A stretch of 64,000 nt of DNA from Acidithiobacillus marinus (GTDB lineage Bacteria > Pseudomonadota > Gammaproteobacteria > Acidithiobacillales > Acidithiobacillaceae): contig NZ_MXAV01000007.1 in NCBI RefSeq assembly GCF_002847505.1, positions 1-64,000 of the forward strand. Direction: 5' to 3'. The notes under the pieces are model-generated. The model saw only the letters and a list, made by a program, of their open reading frames with translations, was not told where the DNA came from and did not search any database. The translations under genes and the position numbers were made by a program. Of this stretch, positions 24,555-33,613 are shown one piece after another. Numbering within the stretch: the first letter of the stretch is position 1; every line of letters starts with the position of its first letter.

Positions 24555-26993
24555 CTATCCAGAGTTGGTTTCCTGGGCGGATGCCGTAATTAACGGATCG
24601 CCCGGCGGTAATGGCGCGGTAAAACCACTCGAAACCATATCCAGGCATCCATCCGAGTCTTTCACGATCTGAAGCATCATCCGGGCCTCCAGAACAGGTA
24701 TCAGCCCCGCATCCAAAGCGGATAGGGTATCGACAACCAAGGTCTTGGCCTCCCCCGGCGGTTCCTGATCCAGCAGCTCAGCGATATTGCCACGATACAT
24801 GGCGGATTTGGGGATGTTTCTTGCCCGTAAATCCCGTTGAATTTCGTCCAGCCAAACCATCGAAAAAAGCACTCTTTTCCGGGTTTTTTCTGGAAAATCC
24901 TCAAGAATACCCGGATAAGTATTCATCATTTCACGAAGACGCTGGCTGACAGCGTTCGCCCGTTGTGCAGGTGTTTGCATATTCCCCTTGATCATCTGTG
25001 TTACGTTGTGGTTTTGTTCAGCTCTTTTCCTGGCGGCTTCCATGGCCTGCTGCCGCTCTGCGCGGGGCAACCGCTCTGCACGGGGCACCTGCTCTGCACG
25101 GTCCTGATCCGCCTGGACGCTTTGCCCGGACTCCGCTGGTTCTGGTTCTGGCTCAGGTTCTGGATCCGATGCAGATTCAGGATCCACGGATGGTTTTGCC
25201 GGTGGTTCAGAAGCTGCCTCAGAATCCGCCGGGGATGCGGTTTCTACGCTTCCCCAAAGATCCCCGCTTTCATCCGGGGGGGCATCTCGGTCATCATCAT
25301 CTTCCGCCGTTTCTTCTGCCTCATTTCCCGGCGCTGCATCTTGGGCAACATCCCGATTCATGGCTTCCTGGGGAGCATCAGTGTCCGCATCAGGACGATC
25401 CTCTGAAACAGGCTCAGGAACAGCGATAGAGGAATGATCTTCTGCCGCTGGCTGTTCTTTATCTTCTTTACCTATGGCCTTGAAGTATTGCGGCCAGGTA
25501 GGGGCTAAAACAGCCAGCCTGGAACGGTAGTCTTCCAGTTCTGTGAAACGTGAAAAAAGAGGGCTTCCCTCTATGCGGGCCAGATAATACGGGATTTTTT
25601 CCTCAACCTCCTTGGCCTCTCCATCCCTTGTCGTTCCCTCAATCTGCAAATAAAAGCCCGCCCCTTCGGGCTTCTTGCAGGACTTCTGCTGAAAGTCTTT
25701 TTTCAGTATGCCCAGCTCATCCAGGTGTGCGGTAATGATCTTGATAATGGGACCGGGGTTGCCGTTATTGTCGGATACATAATCGGAACGGGTTAATCCC
25801 AGATGGGCACAGATTTGTGCCCGGATCTTTTTTTCCGCCAGAAAAATCAGGTTGCCTTGCTTGTAGCCCAGCCTTTGTTCGGGGCTTTTGTGATTGATCA
25901 GATTGGTGCGGGAAATCAGGTATTGGAAAGACTCCCAGACCTGATCTTCGAGCTTCTGTTCAGGAAGGTCATTGCTGTCTTGATAATCATTGGCAATCTC
26001 GTCTTCTCGCCCCTCGATGCTGCCGGCAACCAGATCGGCTTTGCGAATGGCCTGCATCAGATCGACAACCGCCTCATCCGTCTGGATGTAATTGCGCTTG
26101 AAGCCGGACCCCGGATAAGCATAGGCGTGGTGATAATAGCGGATGGATTGGGTCAACATGCGCTGGGTGAAATCGTCATGCTGGCCCTGGGGATCCAACA
26201 AGGCCCAAAACGCCTCCAGCCTGGCCAACATACGACTACCTTCGATGTCATGCAGCCCGATGACCTCGATGTTCTCACCATTTTTACCTACGCGCCGAAA
26301 ACACAAGACTTTACCCAGGTCGTGCGCGAACCCGGCCAGAATTGCCGTTTCCAGATCAAAAGAGCGGCTGGAAGCCTTCTCGCTGGCACGCACAGCGGTG
26401 ATACCGGACGATTCCATGTCCGCCCACACGCGAGCCATTGCTGCTGCCACACGCAAGCTGTGTTCGAGTAATGAGGCATCGCCGTGAGATCCGTGAAAAG
26501 GAGAAGCTGGAAGGCCGGATTCTTCGATGATTCCGTAGATAGACCAGAAAAGCTCTGACCTTGGAGATGGAGTGAGTGCGAAATGTTTCAGCGCATGTTT
26601 ATCCAGCAATGATTCCGCCTTCTCTCTTTCCAGGCGGGCAATGGCTGCTTCCAGCTTGGAAGCGCGTTGCTTGATCGGTATCGGCTGGCGCGGTCCTGTA
26701 ATCCCATGCGATTGCGGTAACATGCCCAACGTGGTCGTACTTAGTCCACGCCTGGACTGTGGGCGAAGCCCCTGGGTGATCGTAAATGTTTCCGCAGCTT
26801 CCCAGAACAGGATGAAGGCCGTAGCCGCCAGGGTGCAGGCGATTACCCAGACTATTCGATCTCCCATAAACAGAAAGGACTGCGAAAAGACCTTGCTGAA
26901 GAAAAAGAATGTCACCACTGTCGCCACCAGCGCCCAGAAACCCAGTACGGTCGCTGTGGCCGATAGCAGGCGTCGATGAACAGGAACAGCCAC
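24555..26993 (-). CDS. HD-domain TraI-like protein, membrane-anchored
   Basis: 812 residues. Two N-terminal transmembrane helices (about 9-33 and 43-62) are followed by an HD-type domain with DASLLEHSLRVAAAMARV and LAGFAHDLGKVL (His plus His-Asp metal ligands), a central region, then an acidic Glu/Pro-rich linker (EPEPEPEPAES) and a helical C-terminus. MOBH relaxases (TraI_2 family) carry exactly this HD signature, so this is the best relaxase candidate of the window. The membrane anchor is unusual for a relaxase and an HD phosphohydrolase remains possible. GTG start with AAGGA upstream. Confidence 0.5.
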   Translation of the reverse strand: MAVPVHRRLLSATATVLGFWALVATVVTFFFFSKVFSQSFLFMGDRIVWVIACTLAATAFILFWEAAETFTITQGLRPQSRRGLSTTTLGMLPQSHGITGPRQPIPIKQRASKLEAAIARLEREKAESLLDKHALKHFALTPSPRSELFWSIYGIIEESGLPASPFHGSHGDASLLEHSLRVAAAMARVWADMESSGITAVRASEKASSRSFDLETAILAGFAHDLGKVLCFRRVGKNGENIEVIGLHDIEGSRMLARLEAFWALLDPQGQHDDFTQRMLTQSIRYYHHAYAYPGSGFKRNYIQTDEAVVDLMQAIRKADLVAGSIEGREDEIANDYQDSNDLPEQKLEDQVWESFQYLISRTNLINHKSPEQRLGYKQGNLIFLAEKKIRAQICAHLGLTRSDYVSDNNGNPGPIIKIITAHLDELGILKKDFQQKSCKKPEGAGFYLQIEGTTRDGEAKEVEEKIPYYLARIEGSPLFSRFTELEDYRSRLAVLAPTWPQYFKAIGKEDKEQPAAEDHSSIAVPEPVSEDRPDADTDAPQEAMNRDVAQDAAPGNEAEETAEDDDDRDAPPDESGDLWGSVETASPADSEAASEPPAKPSVDPESASDPEPEPEPEPAESGQSVQADQDRAEQVPRAERLPRAERQQAMEAARKRAEQNHNVTQMIKGNMQTPAQRANAVSQRLREMMNTYPGILEDFPEKTRKRVLFSMVWLDEIQRDLRARNIPKSAMYRGNIAELLDQEPPGEAKTLVVDTLSALDAGLIPVLEARMMLQIVKDSDGCLDMVSSGFTAPLPPGDPLITASAQETNSG

Positions 26994-27005
26994 CTAAAAA
27001 ATTCC

Positions 27006-27413
27006 TTAGAACGCGATGGAAGACCAATCGAAATGGGGCTTCCGAATGGGCGGCTGTAGGTATCCGGCAGCCCGGTTCAAACGGTCATCGAGATCGCTTT
27101 CCAAAGCCCATTGCTGCATTTGATGCCGCCACTGGGCATCCTGGAGAGCCACCCGCATCCGCTGCGGATTGGCCAACAACGTGTCGGGGTCTGATCCTGT
27201 ATTCCGAAAGCTCCCAATATTCAGCAGACTCCGGCATTCCGAGCAGAACTGATCGACGGCAAAGACCTTTTTCAGCCCGGATGCAAAATGGACGGATACC
27301 AGCGTGCCGGCACGGGCCGCGACAACGCGCATGACAATGCCACCGCCTAGATGCGGATGCGACACGGGCAAACCTAGCCAAGCATCCTGATACTCTTCAG
27401 TTTTGTATAACAT
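27006..27413 (-). CDS. Hypothetical protein (135 aa)
   Basis: Starts with the ATG directly adjacent to the upstream stop (TGAATG). The product has a beta-rich first half (SHPHLGGGIVMRVVAARAGTLVSVHFASGLKKVFAVD) ending in C-x-x-C (CSECRSL), and a helical second half. The first half resembles small SH3-like or CarD-like barrels, but I do not assign a family. It lies in an operon with the TraI-like gene. Confidence 0.5.
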   Translation of the reverse strand: MLYKTEEYQDAWLGLPVSHPHLGGGIVMRVVAARAGTLVSVHFASGLKKVFAVDQFCSECRSLLNIGSFRNTGSDPDTLLANPQRMRVALQDAQWRHQMQQWALESDLDDRLNRAAGYLQPPIRKPHFDWSSIAF

Positions 27414-27941
27414 TCAGCTTTTCCTCCAAAAACTGGCCCAGCTTTGGGAGCGCGGCAACCCGGCACGATTCAGGGGGCTGCGCCCGACGCAGTACCAAAA
27501 ACGACGATATGAGGCAATCAGAATGCCGGACTCATCCAGCAGCTCCAATGCTTTTTGATCTTCCCTGTCCCGGCATAATTTTTCTTGCGAGATGCCAGGA
27601 TATTCCCAAACGCGATGCAACAGCCAGGAACCCTGGGATCCTGCCAGCGCATAAGATTCTTCCAGCAGTCTTTCTGGAACCGGCACGATTAGCCCTTTGA
27701 TCCTTTCTGTGAGCTGAACATCCTTCCGCCACAGCTCCAGATGAATTCTTAACCGCATCACCCATGGACGGCATTCCAGTGCCGAGCAGCAATCATCGAA
27801 GCTCGCATGGTCCATGACAGTGCCGGCGGAAAATATCCAGGTCAGTATCTCGGCTTTCTTCCTCATGCTGCAGCGCACCTGAAACAACATCCGGATCTGC
27901 GTGGACAAATGACGAAAGATGATAATTTGTTCCGGTAACAA
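27414..27941 (-). CDS. Hypothetical protein, start uncertain
   Basis: The stop at 27414 is clear; the frame is open to 28328, but its upstream part overlaps the better-supported membrane-protein gene 27959-28297 in another frame. I place the start provisionally at TTG 27941, just after GGAGG, although the spacing is short. The product is basic and helical (QIIIFRHLSTQIRMLFQVRCSMRKKAEILTW...), with several cysteines and tryptophans. No family recognised. Confidence 0.4.
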   Translation of the reverse strand: MLPEQIIIFRHLSTQIRMLFQVRCSMRKKAEILTWIFSAGTVMDHASFDDCCSALECRPWVMRLRIHLELWRKDVQLTERIKGLIVPVPERLLEESYALAGSQGSWLLHRVWEYPGISQEKLCRDREDQKALELLDESGILIASYRRFWYCVGRSPLNRAGLPRSQSWASFWRKS

Positions 27942-27958
27942 GTCCTCCAGCAGTGAAG

Positions 27959-28297
27959 CTACTGCTTTCGTTTCTTTAATGTGGGATGAATGTTGTGATA
28001 GGAAGACAAGAGATTCCTCCCCAGAACGTAGTGGGCTTGGGCTATCCACTTCATCTTCTTCACCAGCCAGCGCAGAGTAATCTGGAAGATCGCCGAAAAT
28101 CCCGGAATCAACAGCTTCCCAATAACTTCCTTCAATATCTCCCTGGTAATCGGCATCCACAGGAGTAACAGAAAGATCAGTATCCCTATCCCGATCAGAA
28201 AGGCCGCATGAGGATCCGCCAGTATGGGATGATGGATGGTCGGCCCCTTGGGGGGTGAGGGCGCTTTCGCCGAAGCGGTAATCGCTGTGACCGTCAT
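27959..28297 (-). CDS. Membrane protein (112 aa)
   Basis: GGAG sits 8 nt before ATG 28297. A Pro-rich N-terminus is followed by two hydrophobic segments (FLIGIGILIFLLLLWMP and a longer amphipathic region KLLIPGFSAIFQITLRWLV) and a basic tail ending HPTLKKRKQ. The regular hydrophobic pattern and the ribosome-binding site make this frame more credible than the overlapping one. Probably an inner-membrane component of the transfer apparatus (inference from position). Confidence 0.55.
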   Translation of the reverse strand: MTVTAITASAKAPSPPKGPTIHHPILADPHAAFLIGIGILIFLLLLWMPITREILKEVIGKLLIPGFSAIFQITLRWLVKKMKWIAQAHYVLGRNLLSSYHNIHPTLKKRKQ

Positions 28298-28320
28298 TGG
28301 GGACTCCTTTTGCGATAAGG

Positions 28321-28533
28321 TTAAGCATCGAAGCGGTGTCTCATTTCTGCCAGCGCCGCCTCAACAACACGCCGCTTAGTCCAGCCCGTTTTCCGACGCA
28401 GGGTGGCTATATTCGCTGCAGCATCTTCAGAGATATAAAGCTGCAAGCGCGTGCGCCGAAGCCCGTCCGGGTCCACCAGGGCTCGGTGCAACCAGGCTTT
28501 CTGGCGTTCTTTGGGCGTAACAGGTTCAGACAA
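28321..28533 (-). CDS. Ribbon-helix-helix regulator-like protein
   Basis: About 70 residues. The C-terminal half (RTRLQLYISEDAAANIATLRRKTGWTKRRVVEAALAEM) has the strand-helix-helix pattern of RHH repressors. TTG 28533 is preferred (AGGGG upstream); the frame is open to TTG 28554. It is the first gene downstream of a TATAGTGTA motif and so may regulate its own operon, which leads into the TraI-like gene; TraY/ArtA-like relaxosome accessory proteins have this fold. Confidence 0.6.
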   Translation of the reverse strand: MSEPVTPKERQKAWLHRALVDPDGLRRTRLQLYISEDAAANIATLRRKTGWTKRRVVEAALAEMRHRFDA

Positions 28534-28561
28534 CAGGGATCCCCTATAAAACAAGAATAAT

Positions 28562-28571
28562 TACACTATAA
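28562..28571 (-). promoter_or_regulatory. TATAGTGTA promoter-like motif
   Basis: The minus strand reads GTTATAGTGTAATTATT about 30 bp before the RHH gene. TATAGT fits a -10 box. Confidence 0.5.
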
Positions 28572-28606
28572 CGAAGATTATCCCCGAATACCCAACCAGC
28601 GCAAGG

Positions 28607-30523
28607 TTATGTGTTGCTGTTGCCCGTCCTGCGCCTGCCGCCAGAAGGCGTTCTGCCGGAAGGCTTCTGGTCAGACTCCGGTTCTTCCGATGTTTGTTTT
28701 TTCTGGTTGAAATTGCCGCCTTTGGGAAACTGCGCTTTCACATACTCCTCATCGGCCTTGATGACGGCATCCATGCGCTCCATCAGGCCGTAGTCGCTGC
28801 GGTAGGGGCGTGGACGCTTGGGATCATCGGGTGCCCACACCCGGAATGGTCCCGCCCATTTTTTGAAATCGGCAGAAAAACTCAGTAACGGTACCCGGAT
28901 ATGGTAGTAGTGCTGCCCGTTCCGGGTGAACAGGCATTCGCCCTTATCGAGAGCTTTCAGATCATCGGCGGATACGCGATACATCTCTTGCTCGCGTTCG
29001 CCGTACGAAGTTCCAGCACCTCCCGATGCCGCACCACTCCCGGCAAGGTCCGTCGAGGCTTCGCTGGCAGAATCCGACATGGTTTCACTCAATGTGCGCA
29101 GCACCGAAACCTGCTGGCCAATAAAATCCGCCCCATATTCCGCTGTATCCTGATCCCCCAGACCAAAGAACATTTTATTCGCGCAGTTGCCCACCACCTT
29201 GTTGAACAGGTTTTCGGAGATCGTATCCAGATTCCCTTTGGTTTGCGGAGAAAGCACGATTCTCTGCCGGGCAGATCGAGCCTGCTCAAAGATGCGGTCC
29301 CAGTTCTCGGCAATATACGATCCCGGTTCATCCAGAAACACCAGGGTGCTGGGCCGGGGTCGGCGCTCTTCAGGCATCACCTGAATCCAGGAAAGCGCCG
29401 TCCGATAGTCACCGATAAACAGTTTGGCAAAGTCGGAAGCCGTTTCTTCCTTACCCATCGTCGGTAAGGGTACATAGACCACCTTGTTTTGCGTCAGGCA
29501 ATCAAAGATGTTGATGTCCGGCTTGGTCGTATTGACCACTTCGCCGAATTTGCCGGAGCCCATCATGCCCAGACGCCCGCCGATGCCGCCAAACAGGTCT
29601 TTTACTTTCTCGACGTTGATCATGGTCCCGCCGGCCTTGTTGGGCACACGGAAGCGATTGATGAACAGTGCTGCAGTGCGACCTTCGGCGGTATTTCGTA
29701 TCCCCGGAAGATTTGGTAGCTTGTCGAGTTCCGTGGGGCTACTGAGCAACAGGGACAAATCGGCTGCTGTGTACGCATATCCGCCGCGCTGCAGGGCGGC
29801 AATCACGGCCATGAGCGCCTGGGTAGCGGATTTGCGGTAGTAGTCCGCGCCGGCCTTGCCCGTGGTCAGCGGGACCGTCGCCATGATGCGCGAGGCCACT
29901 TCATCCGCGTCCCCAAAGAGCAGCGGGTTGTAACGATTACTGATCGCCGGATCTCCCGGATGGATGATGACCAGATCATCTTCGCGCCCGGTATAACGCA
30001 GCAGTTGCCAGAGGTTGTCGATGTTTTTGTTGTCGATTTTGCCATCGACAAAAAATATCCCGCCACCATCCATGAGCTGCTGATACATCAGAAAGTTTGC
30101 GGCAACCGTCTTCCCCATACCGGACATACCCAGGATGGCCATGTGGTCGTTGGAGGGATCTTCCTCCCGAAAACCGGCAGAGGATACCAAAGGCATCCAG
30201 AACGGTTTGCCAGAATTGGTAATGTATCCCAACAGGGCCGAATCTGGTGGCTGTTCTCCATCAGAAGCCGGGAATATGGGATCTGCAGAATCTATTTCCA
30301 GATTGGATTCGATAGCGTGCCGTCCATTGTGGTACCAGTTGATGATGCGCTTGCCAATATGCAGGGTGCCCACGGCGGCGAGGCCTCCGGTGGCTATCTT
30401 CCAGTCCATACTGAAAGCGCCGGGTGTATAAGGCCCGCAGGCCCAGAATGCCGATCCCAGGGCCAACAGGGAGAGAGCGTCCGTGGATCCACCAAATTTC
30501 AGAAGATCGCGCTGATCTGGCAT
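28607..30523 (-). CDS. traD: TraD/VirD4-type coupling protein
   Basis: 638 residues from ATG 30523 (AAGGAT upstream). Two membrane-proximal hydrophobic stretches lie in the first 65 residues, then Walker A GMSGMGKT (about 130-137), Walker B TLVFLDEP (about 387-394), a QAR-x-x-RQRIVLSPQT sensor region and a Gly/Ser-rich plus basic C-terminus. Coupling proteins are hexameric ATPases that bring the relaxosome to the secretion channel. The gene starts 30 bp after a cassette terminator, so it must rely on readthrough or a promoter inside the ssb cassette. Confidence 0.85.
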   Translation of the reverse strand: MPDQRDLLKFGGSTDALSLLALGSAFWACGPYTPGAFSMDWKIATGGLAAVGTLHIGKRIINWYHNGRHAIESNLEIDSADPIFPASDGEQPPDSALLGYITNSGKPFWMPLVSSAGFREEDPSNDHMAILGMSGMGKTVAANFLMYQQLMDGGGIFFVDGKIDNKNIDNLWQLLRYTGREDDLVIIHPGDPAISNRYNPLLFGDADEVASRIMATVPLTTGKAGADYYRKSATQALMAVIAALQRGGYAYTAADLSLLLSSPTELDKLPNLPGIRNTAEGRTAALFINRFRVPNKAGGTMINVEKVKDLFGGIGGRLGMMGSGKFGEVVNTTKPDINIFDCLTQNKVVYVPLPTMGKEETASDFAKLFIGDYRTALSWIQVMPEERRPRPSTLVFLDEPGSYIAENWDRIFEQARSARQRIVLSPQTKGNLDTISENLFNKVVGNCANKMFFGLGDQDTAEYGADFIGQQVSVLRTLSETMSDSASEASTDLAGSGAASGGAGTSYGEREQEMYRVSADDLKALDKGECLFTRNGQHYYHIRVPLLSFSADFKKWAGPFRVWAPDDPKRPRPYRSDYGLMERMDAVIKADEEYVKAQFPKGGNFNQKKQTSEEPESDQKPSGRTPSGGRRRTGNSNT

Positions 30524-30551
30524 CCGCACATCCTTTTCAGATACAAGGCAC

Positions 30552-30582
30552 AAAGAAAAACCCCAAAGCCGAAGCTGTGGGG
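30552..30582 (-). terminator. Cassette terminator
   Basis: Minus-strand copy of the CCCCA...GCTTCGGC...TGGGG hairpin with TTTTTCTTTG tail; closes the ssb cassette. Confidence 0.88.
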
Positions 30583-30591
30583 TGGGGTGGG

Positions 30592-30720
30592 TTAGAAACG
30601 TGAACGTGAACGACGTGCAGCATTACGGCGATATTGCACGGCATCGTAGAACATCATGCCTGCAACACCCAAAAGTCCACATTCCACTATAAGCAAAAGG
30701 ATTTTTACGAAGATAATCAT
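30592..30720 (-). CDS. Tiny membrane protein (42 aa)
   Basis: ATG 30720 follows the ssb stop by 10 bp with GAGG upstream. It has one hydrophobic helix (MIIFVKILLLIVECGLLGVAGMM) and an Arg/Ser-rich tail (RRNAARRSRSRF). It is the second gene of the ssb cassette; unknown role. Confidence 0.5.
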   Translation of the reverse strand: MIIFVKILLLIVECGLLGVAGMMFYDAVQYRRNAARRSRSRF

Positions 30721-30730
30721 TGCATTATCC

Positions 30731-31126
30731 TCAGAACGGAATGTCCGAATCGTCAAAGTTTTCAGCAGGATGCTGATCTTCAGAAGATGCGGATTTTCCG
30801 TCAGCCTTGGACAGCATCTTCATCTCGTTAGCCACAATCTCGGTCGTGTAACGATCCTGACCTTCCTTATCCGTCCACTTGCGTGTGCGAATCTTGCCAG
30901 CCACATAGATGAGCTGACCTTTCTTGCAATACTCACTGATGATTTCAGCGAGCTTGCCAAAGGCGGCGATTCGATGCCATTCGGTGATTTCCTTTTTATT
31001 GCCATCTTTGTCCTTGTAGGACTCAGAGGTGGCAACAGACAAATTGACGATGCACTTGCCGTCCTGGGTGTAACGAGTTTCCACATCCTGACCAAGACGA
31101 CCGATGATTTCAGCGCGATTCAACAT
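30731..31126 (-). CDS. ssb: Single-stranded DNA-binding protein
   Basis: 131 residues: OB-fold start MLNRAEIIGRLGQDVETRYTQDGK, SVATSESYKDKDG, TEWHRIAAFGKLAEIISEYCKKGQLIYVAGKI, and the acidic tip DDSDIPF that binds partner proteins. Plasmid-type SSB protects transferred single strands. ATG 31126 directly follows a cassette leader; the frame extends further upstream (31312) but includes the leader and is rejected. Confidence 0.93.
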   Translation of the reverse strand: MLNRAEIIGRLGQDVETRYTQDGKCIVNLSVATSESYKDKDGNKKEITEWHRIAAFGKLAEIISEYCKKGQLIYVAGKIRTRKWTDKEGQDRYTTEIVANEMKMLSKADGKSASSEDQHPAENFDDSDIPF

Positions 31127-31215
31127 GACATATCTCCTTTTGAGAAAGAAAAAACAAAACCGAACCCCATGTTTCGGATGAATACCGAAAAAAAGAGGGG
31201 TGACAGAAAGTATGG
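31127..31215 (-). promoter_or_regulatory. Cassette leader H (ssb): core plus RBS hairpins
   Basis: The core is at 31202-31215. It is followed by stem TTTTCGG / CCGAAA with a TATTCAT loop, a second CCGAA..TTCGG pairing, and AAAGGAGA before ATG. The leader is about 76 nt, longer than most copies. Confidence 0.72.
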
Positions 31216-31350
31216 GAGCGCAGTCGGGATTGTTTTCGAGGAGATTTGGGGCGGATCGGACGCAAGATTGCCTCCGATCCTTTATACACGTCACCGGCAA
31301 AAGGCCGGGCACCCGAAGATTCTAGCACGACCGCGCTTTCCCGCAAAAAC

Positions 31351-32355
31351 CTAGAGATTGTCCACCAAGTCAGCGAGACTTCCAGCGGGCGGGTTTTCCT
31401 CATCCTCTTCCTCTTGCTCGACATCCTGGGACGTATTCCGGGTTGCGGGTGCTGGCGGTTGTTCTGCTGCCGAAGTGCTCGCACTCCCATCAGAGGCTTC
31501 TCCCGCTTCCTGCCCCCCCTGTTCTGGCTGGCGATACCGATCCATGATTTCGTGAATCCACGGCGGAATCGAGAGAATATCTACACCACGACGGGCATTG
31601 AGGATGGTCCGGCACCAGATATACCCGACCTGCTGACCAGTGGGAACTTCCAGGCCGTCTTCGTCGAACGCCTTGAGATCTCGTGCGCGTAACTTGCCAT
31701 CAATCAGAATGGGCCGCCCCATTCTCAGCTCGCGGCGAACCGATTGCGCAATCGCGGCATTCACCATCCGAACCGGGATCAAGGCTTCCGGATTGGCGGT
31801 CAGCCTTACCCAGACTTCCACCCCGACCAAAGAATTTGAGTTTTCGTGAATAATGGATTGCACCCGGTCCACGATCCCGGCGATTTTGACCCGGTTCGCG
31901 GCTTCCCGAAGCGTGGTTTCACGATGGCTTCCCTCTACGACCGCAAAAGGATTGAAACCATCTGTTTTAGTTTCCTTGCGGTTCTGAATGGCATCTGACC
32001 AGGCCAAAGAGCTTGGCATTTCAATGATAGATGGCGAGGATACTTCCAGGGGGTCCAGATAGGCATGGTAGTCCGTGATGTCTCTCTTGCCGTTATTCCA
32101 GACGATTTTTCGACTGCGAATGCGCCCGATGATTTTTGTGGGTTGTTCGTTTTCTACATGCAGTGCTCTTTTTTTGCGCGAGGCAGGCTGCTCAACAGGC
32201 ACCATTCTGGAAACATCCCGTGTCTGCTGGACAAAACCGACAAGTCCGCCAGAGTCGGTTCTCCGGAAATCCCGTGCATATCCACTGGCGAACGCGATGT
32301 TCAAAAAACCTTTTTCGTGCCCATACTGGGACAGGCTGCTGTTTACGAGCGACAT
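31351..32355 (-). CDS. Hypothetical protein, possible OB-fold nucleic-acid binder
   Basis: 334 residues. The middle (GRPILIDGKLRARDLKAFDEDGLEVPTGQQVGYIWCRTILNARRGVDIL) resembles an SSB-like OB domain (compare the SSB pattern G-x-L...W...V-A), followed by a disordered Glu/Gln-rich tail ending in GSLADLVDNL. It starts just after the stop of the topoisomerase-like gene (5-bp overlap region), so they form a pair. Function inferred only. Confidence 0.45.
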   Translation of the reverse strand: MSLVNSSLSQYGHEKGFLNIAFASGYARDFRRTDSGGLVGFVQQTRDVSRMVPVEQPASRKKRALHVENEQPTKIIGRIRSRKIVWNNGKRDITDYHAYLDPLEVSSPSIIEMPSSLAWSDAIQNRKETKTDGFNPFAVVEGSHRETTLREAANRVKIAGIVDRVQSIIHENSNSLVGVEVWVRLTANPEALIPVRMVNAAIAQSVRRELRMGRPILIDGKLRARDLKAFDEDGLEVPTGQQVGYIWCRTILNARRGVDILSIPPWIHEIMDRYRQPEQGGQEAGEASDGSASTSAAEQPPAPATRNTSQDVEQEEEDEENPPAGSLADLVDNL

Positions 32356-32359
32356 TTTT

Positions 32360-33556
32360 CTATCCTTTTCCCATTTGGGAAATCAAATCTACGACATATT
32401 TATCGGACCAAGCCCGGAATTTCTGCAGCACATCGCTGCCTTCTCCGATCTTTCCTATAGAAACACGCGGGTCCAGCGCGTGTGACCACAAAACCGTCAA
32501 GCCTAAATCGGTGAGGGATGCCGGTAATTGCGCGTGAACGCGCCGCCCCGCGTCCGTCAGTCGCATTTCATGGGGATCCAGCCATCCCTGATCAACGAGG
32601 TGTTGAAAATGATTGACGCGCCCTCTGACGGATCCTAATGGGATGTTGCTCCCCTGAGATTTTAGGGCGGGATCTTGGACCCACGGGCTGACATCTCGCA
32701 GCGATTCCAACCAGTCGGCCAACAGGCATGGCGGATGATTTTCTCTCCTGCCAGCGCCTTGAAAAAGAGCGTATAGAGGATCACTGGGAGGCGCTGAAAG
32801 TTTTTCGAGAAAGCGAACAGGCTCATTACTGAAGGGGTAGGAGATCCGACCCATCTCCCAGGCCCGCTGCCAGGCTACGAGCGTATCCTTGGGAGCATCT
32901 CCGAAAGCTCTCAGCGTTCTCGCTTGTAGCGTGGACGCATCCAGCGATGAATTTTGATCTTCCGTGGATGGTGACAATGGCACTACAGGGAAAGTCGAGA
33001 GCATGGCGCTCAGTACGCGGCCTACGGGAATAGCCTTGGATACGCGACCATATAGGGTCATTGCGCGAGATCCGTTCAATCCGATCAGCCAGTCCGCATG
33101 AACACGCAGCTTTTCGGCTTGCACCCAATAATCAGCATCTTCCACTGGGGAAGATATAGTGCGGATCATGTCTTGATCCCGCAGAGAATGTGTACTCCAA
33201 ACGGTTACAGGACCAACATAGCCCACATAATCCAAGAGTATTTGCAAGTCCATCATCCCCGGAGGATCCGGAGGAGGGGCCAGGATGATCCGGTCTGCCT
33301 GGGCAATCGCTGACTTACATTCCTGTATCTTCGCGGCACATCCGGTTCTGGGCCGGAAGCGCGGTTCCGGTAGCATGGGCAAGTCTTCGATGCGCCAACT
33401 CTTCCAGCGCGGGTGGTACTCCTGGGGGCTGGCGTGACGAAACATCGCGCCACCCGTTGCAATCACTTTAGGGCGGTTATCGCAGCCCTGACTTAACACA
33501 CGCCGAAGAGCGTTGGCCATTCCTGGCGTGGCCGTAAGCACCAAGATATTTTTCAT
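32360..33556 (-). CDS. Degenerate topoisomerase III (TopB)-like protein
   Basis: 398 residues. The N-terminal half follows TopB closely in layout: TOPRIM start (MKNILVLTATPGMANALRRVL), HPRWKSWRIEDLPMLP, ADRIILAPPPDPPGMMDLQILLDYV, ADWLIGLNGSRAMTL and VGRVLSAML. In active enzymes the segments are FIAEKPS and DPDREG; here the Glu and both Asp/Glu positions are lost (PPPDPPGM). The end of the strand-passage region keeps WEMGRISYPFSNEP, with the Tyr but not the following Arg. About 250 residues of TopB are absent. Probably a structural or DNA-binding derivative rather than a topoisomerase. Confidence 0.65.
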   Translation of the reverse strand: MKNILVLTATPGMANALRRVLSQGCDNRPKVIATGGAMFRHASPQEYHPRWKSWRIEDLPMLPEPRFRPRTGCAAKIQECKSAIAQADRIILAPPPDPPGMMDLQILLDYVGYVGPVTVWSTHSLRDQDMIRTISSPVEDADYWVQAEKLRVHADWLIGLNGSRAMTLYGRVSKAIPVGRVLSAMLSTFPVVPLSPSTEDQNSSLDASTLQARTLRAFGDAPKDTLVAWQRAWEMGRISYPFSNEPVRFLEKLSAPPSDPLYALFQGAGRRENHPPCLLADWLESLRDVSPWVQDPALKSQGSNIPLGSVRGRVNHFQHLVDQGWLDPHEMRLTDAGRRVHAQLPASLTDLGLTVLWSHALDPRVSIGKIGEGSDVLQKFRAWSDKYVVDLISQMGKG

Positions 33557-33567
33557 GGATAAAAATA

Positions 33568-33577
33568 ATAGTGTAAT
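33568..33577 (+). promoter_or_regulatory. ATAGTGTAAT motif between divergent genes
   Basis: A plus-strand copy of the TATAGTGTA motif lies 12 bp from the topoisomerase-like start and 46 bp before the erf leader, so it could act on either gene. Confidence 0.35.
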
Positions 33578-33613
33578 AAAAGATGTTAGACAAGCAAGGC
33601 CAGCCCCTCGTTC

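Noticed and set aside
27942-28328. N-terminal extension of the 27414 gene
   Set aside because: It overlaps the membrane-protein gene 27959-28297, which has a good ribosome-binding site and a natural hydrophobic pattern.
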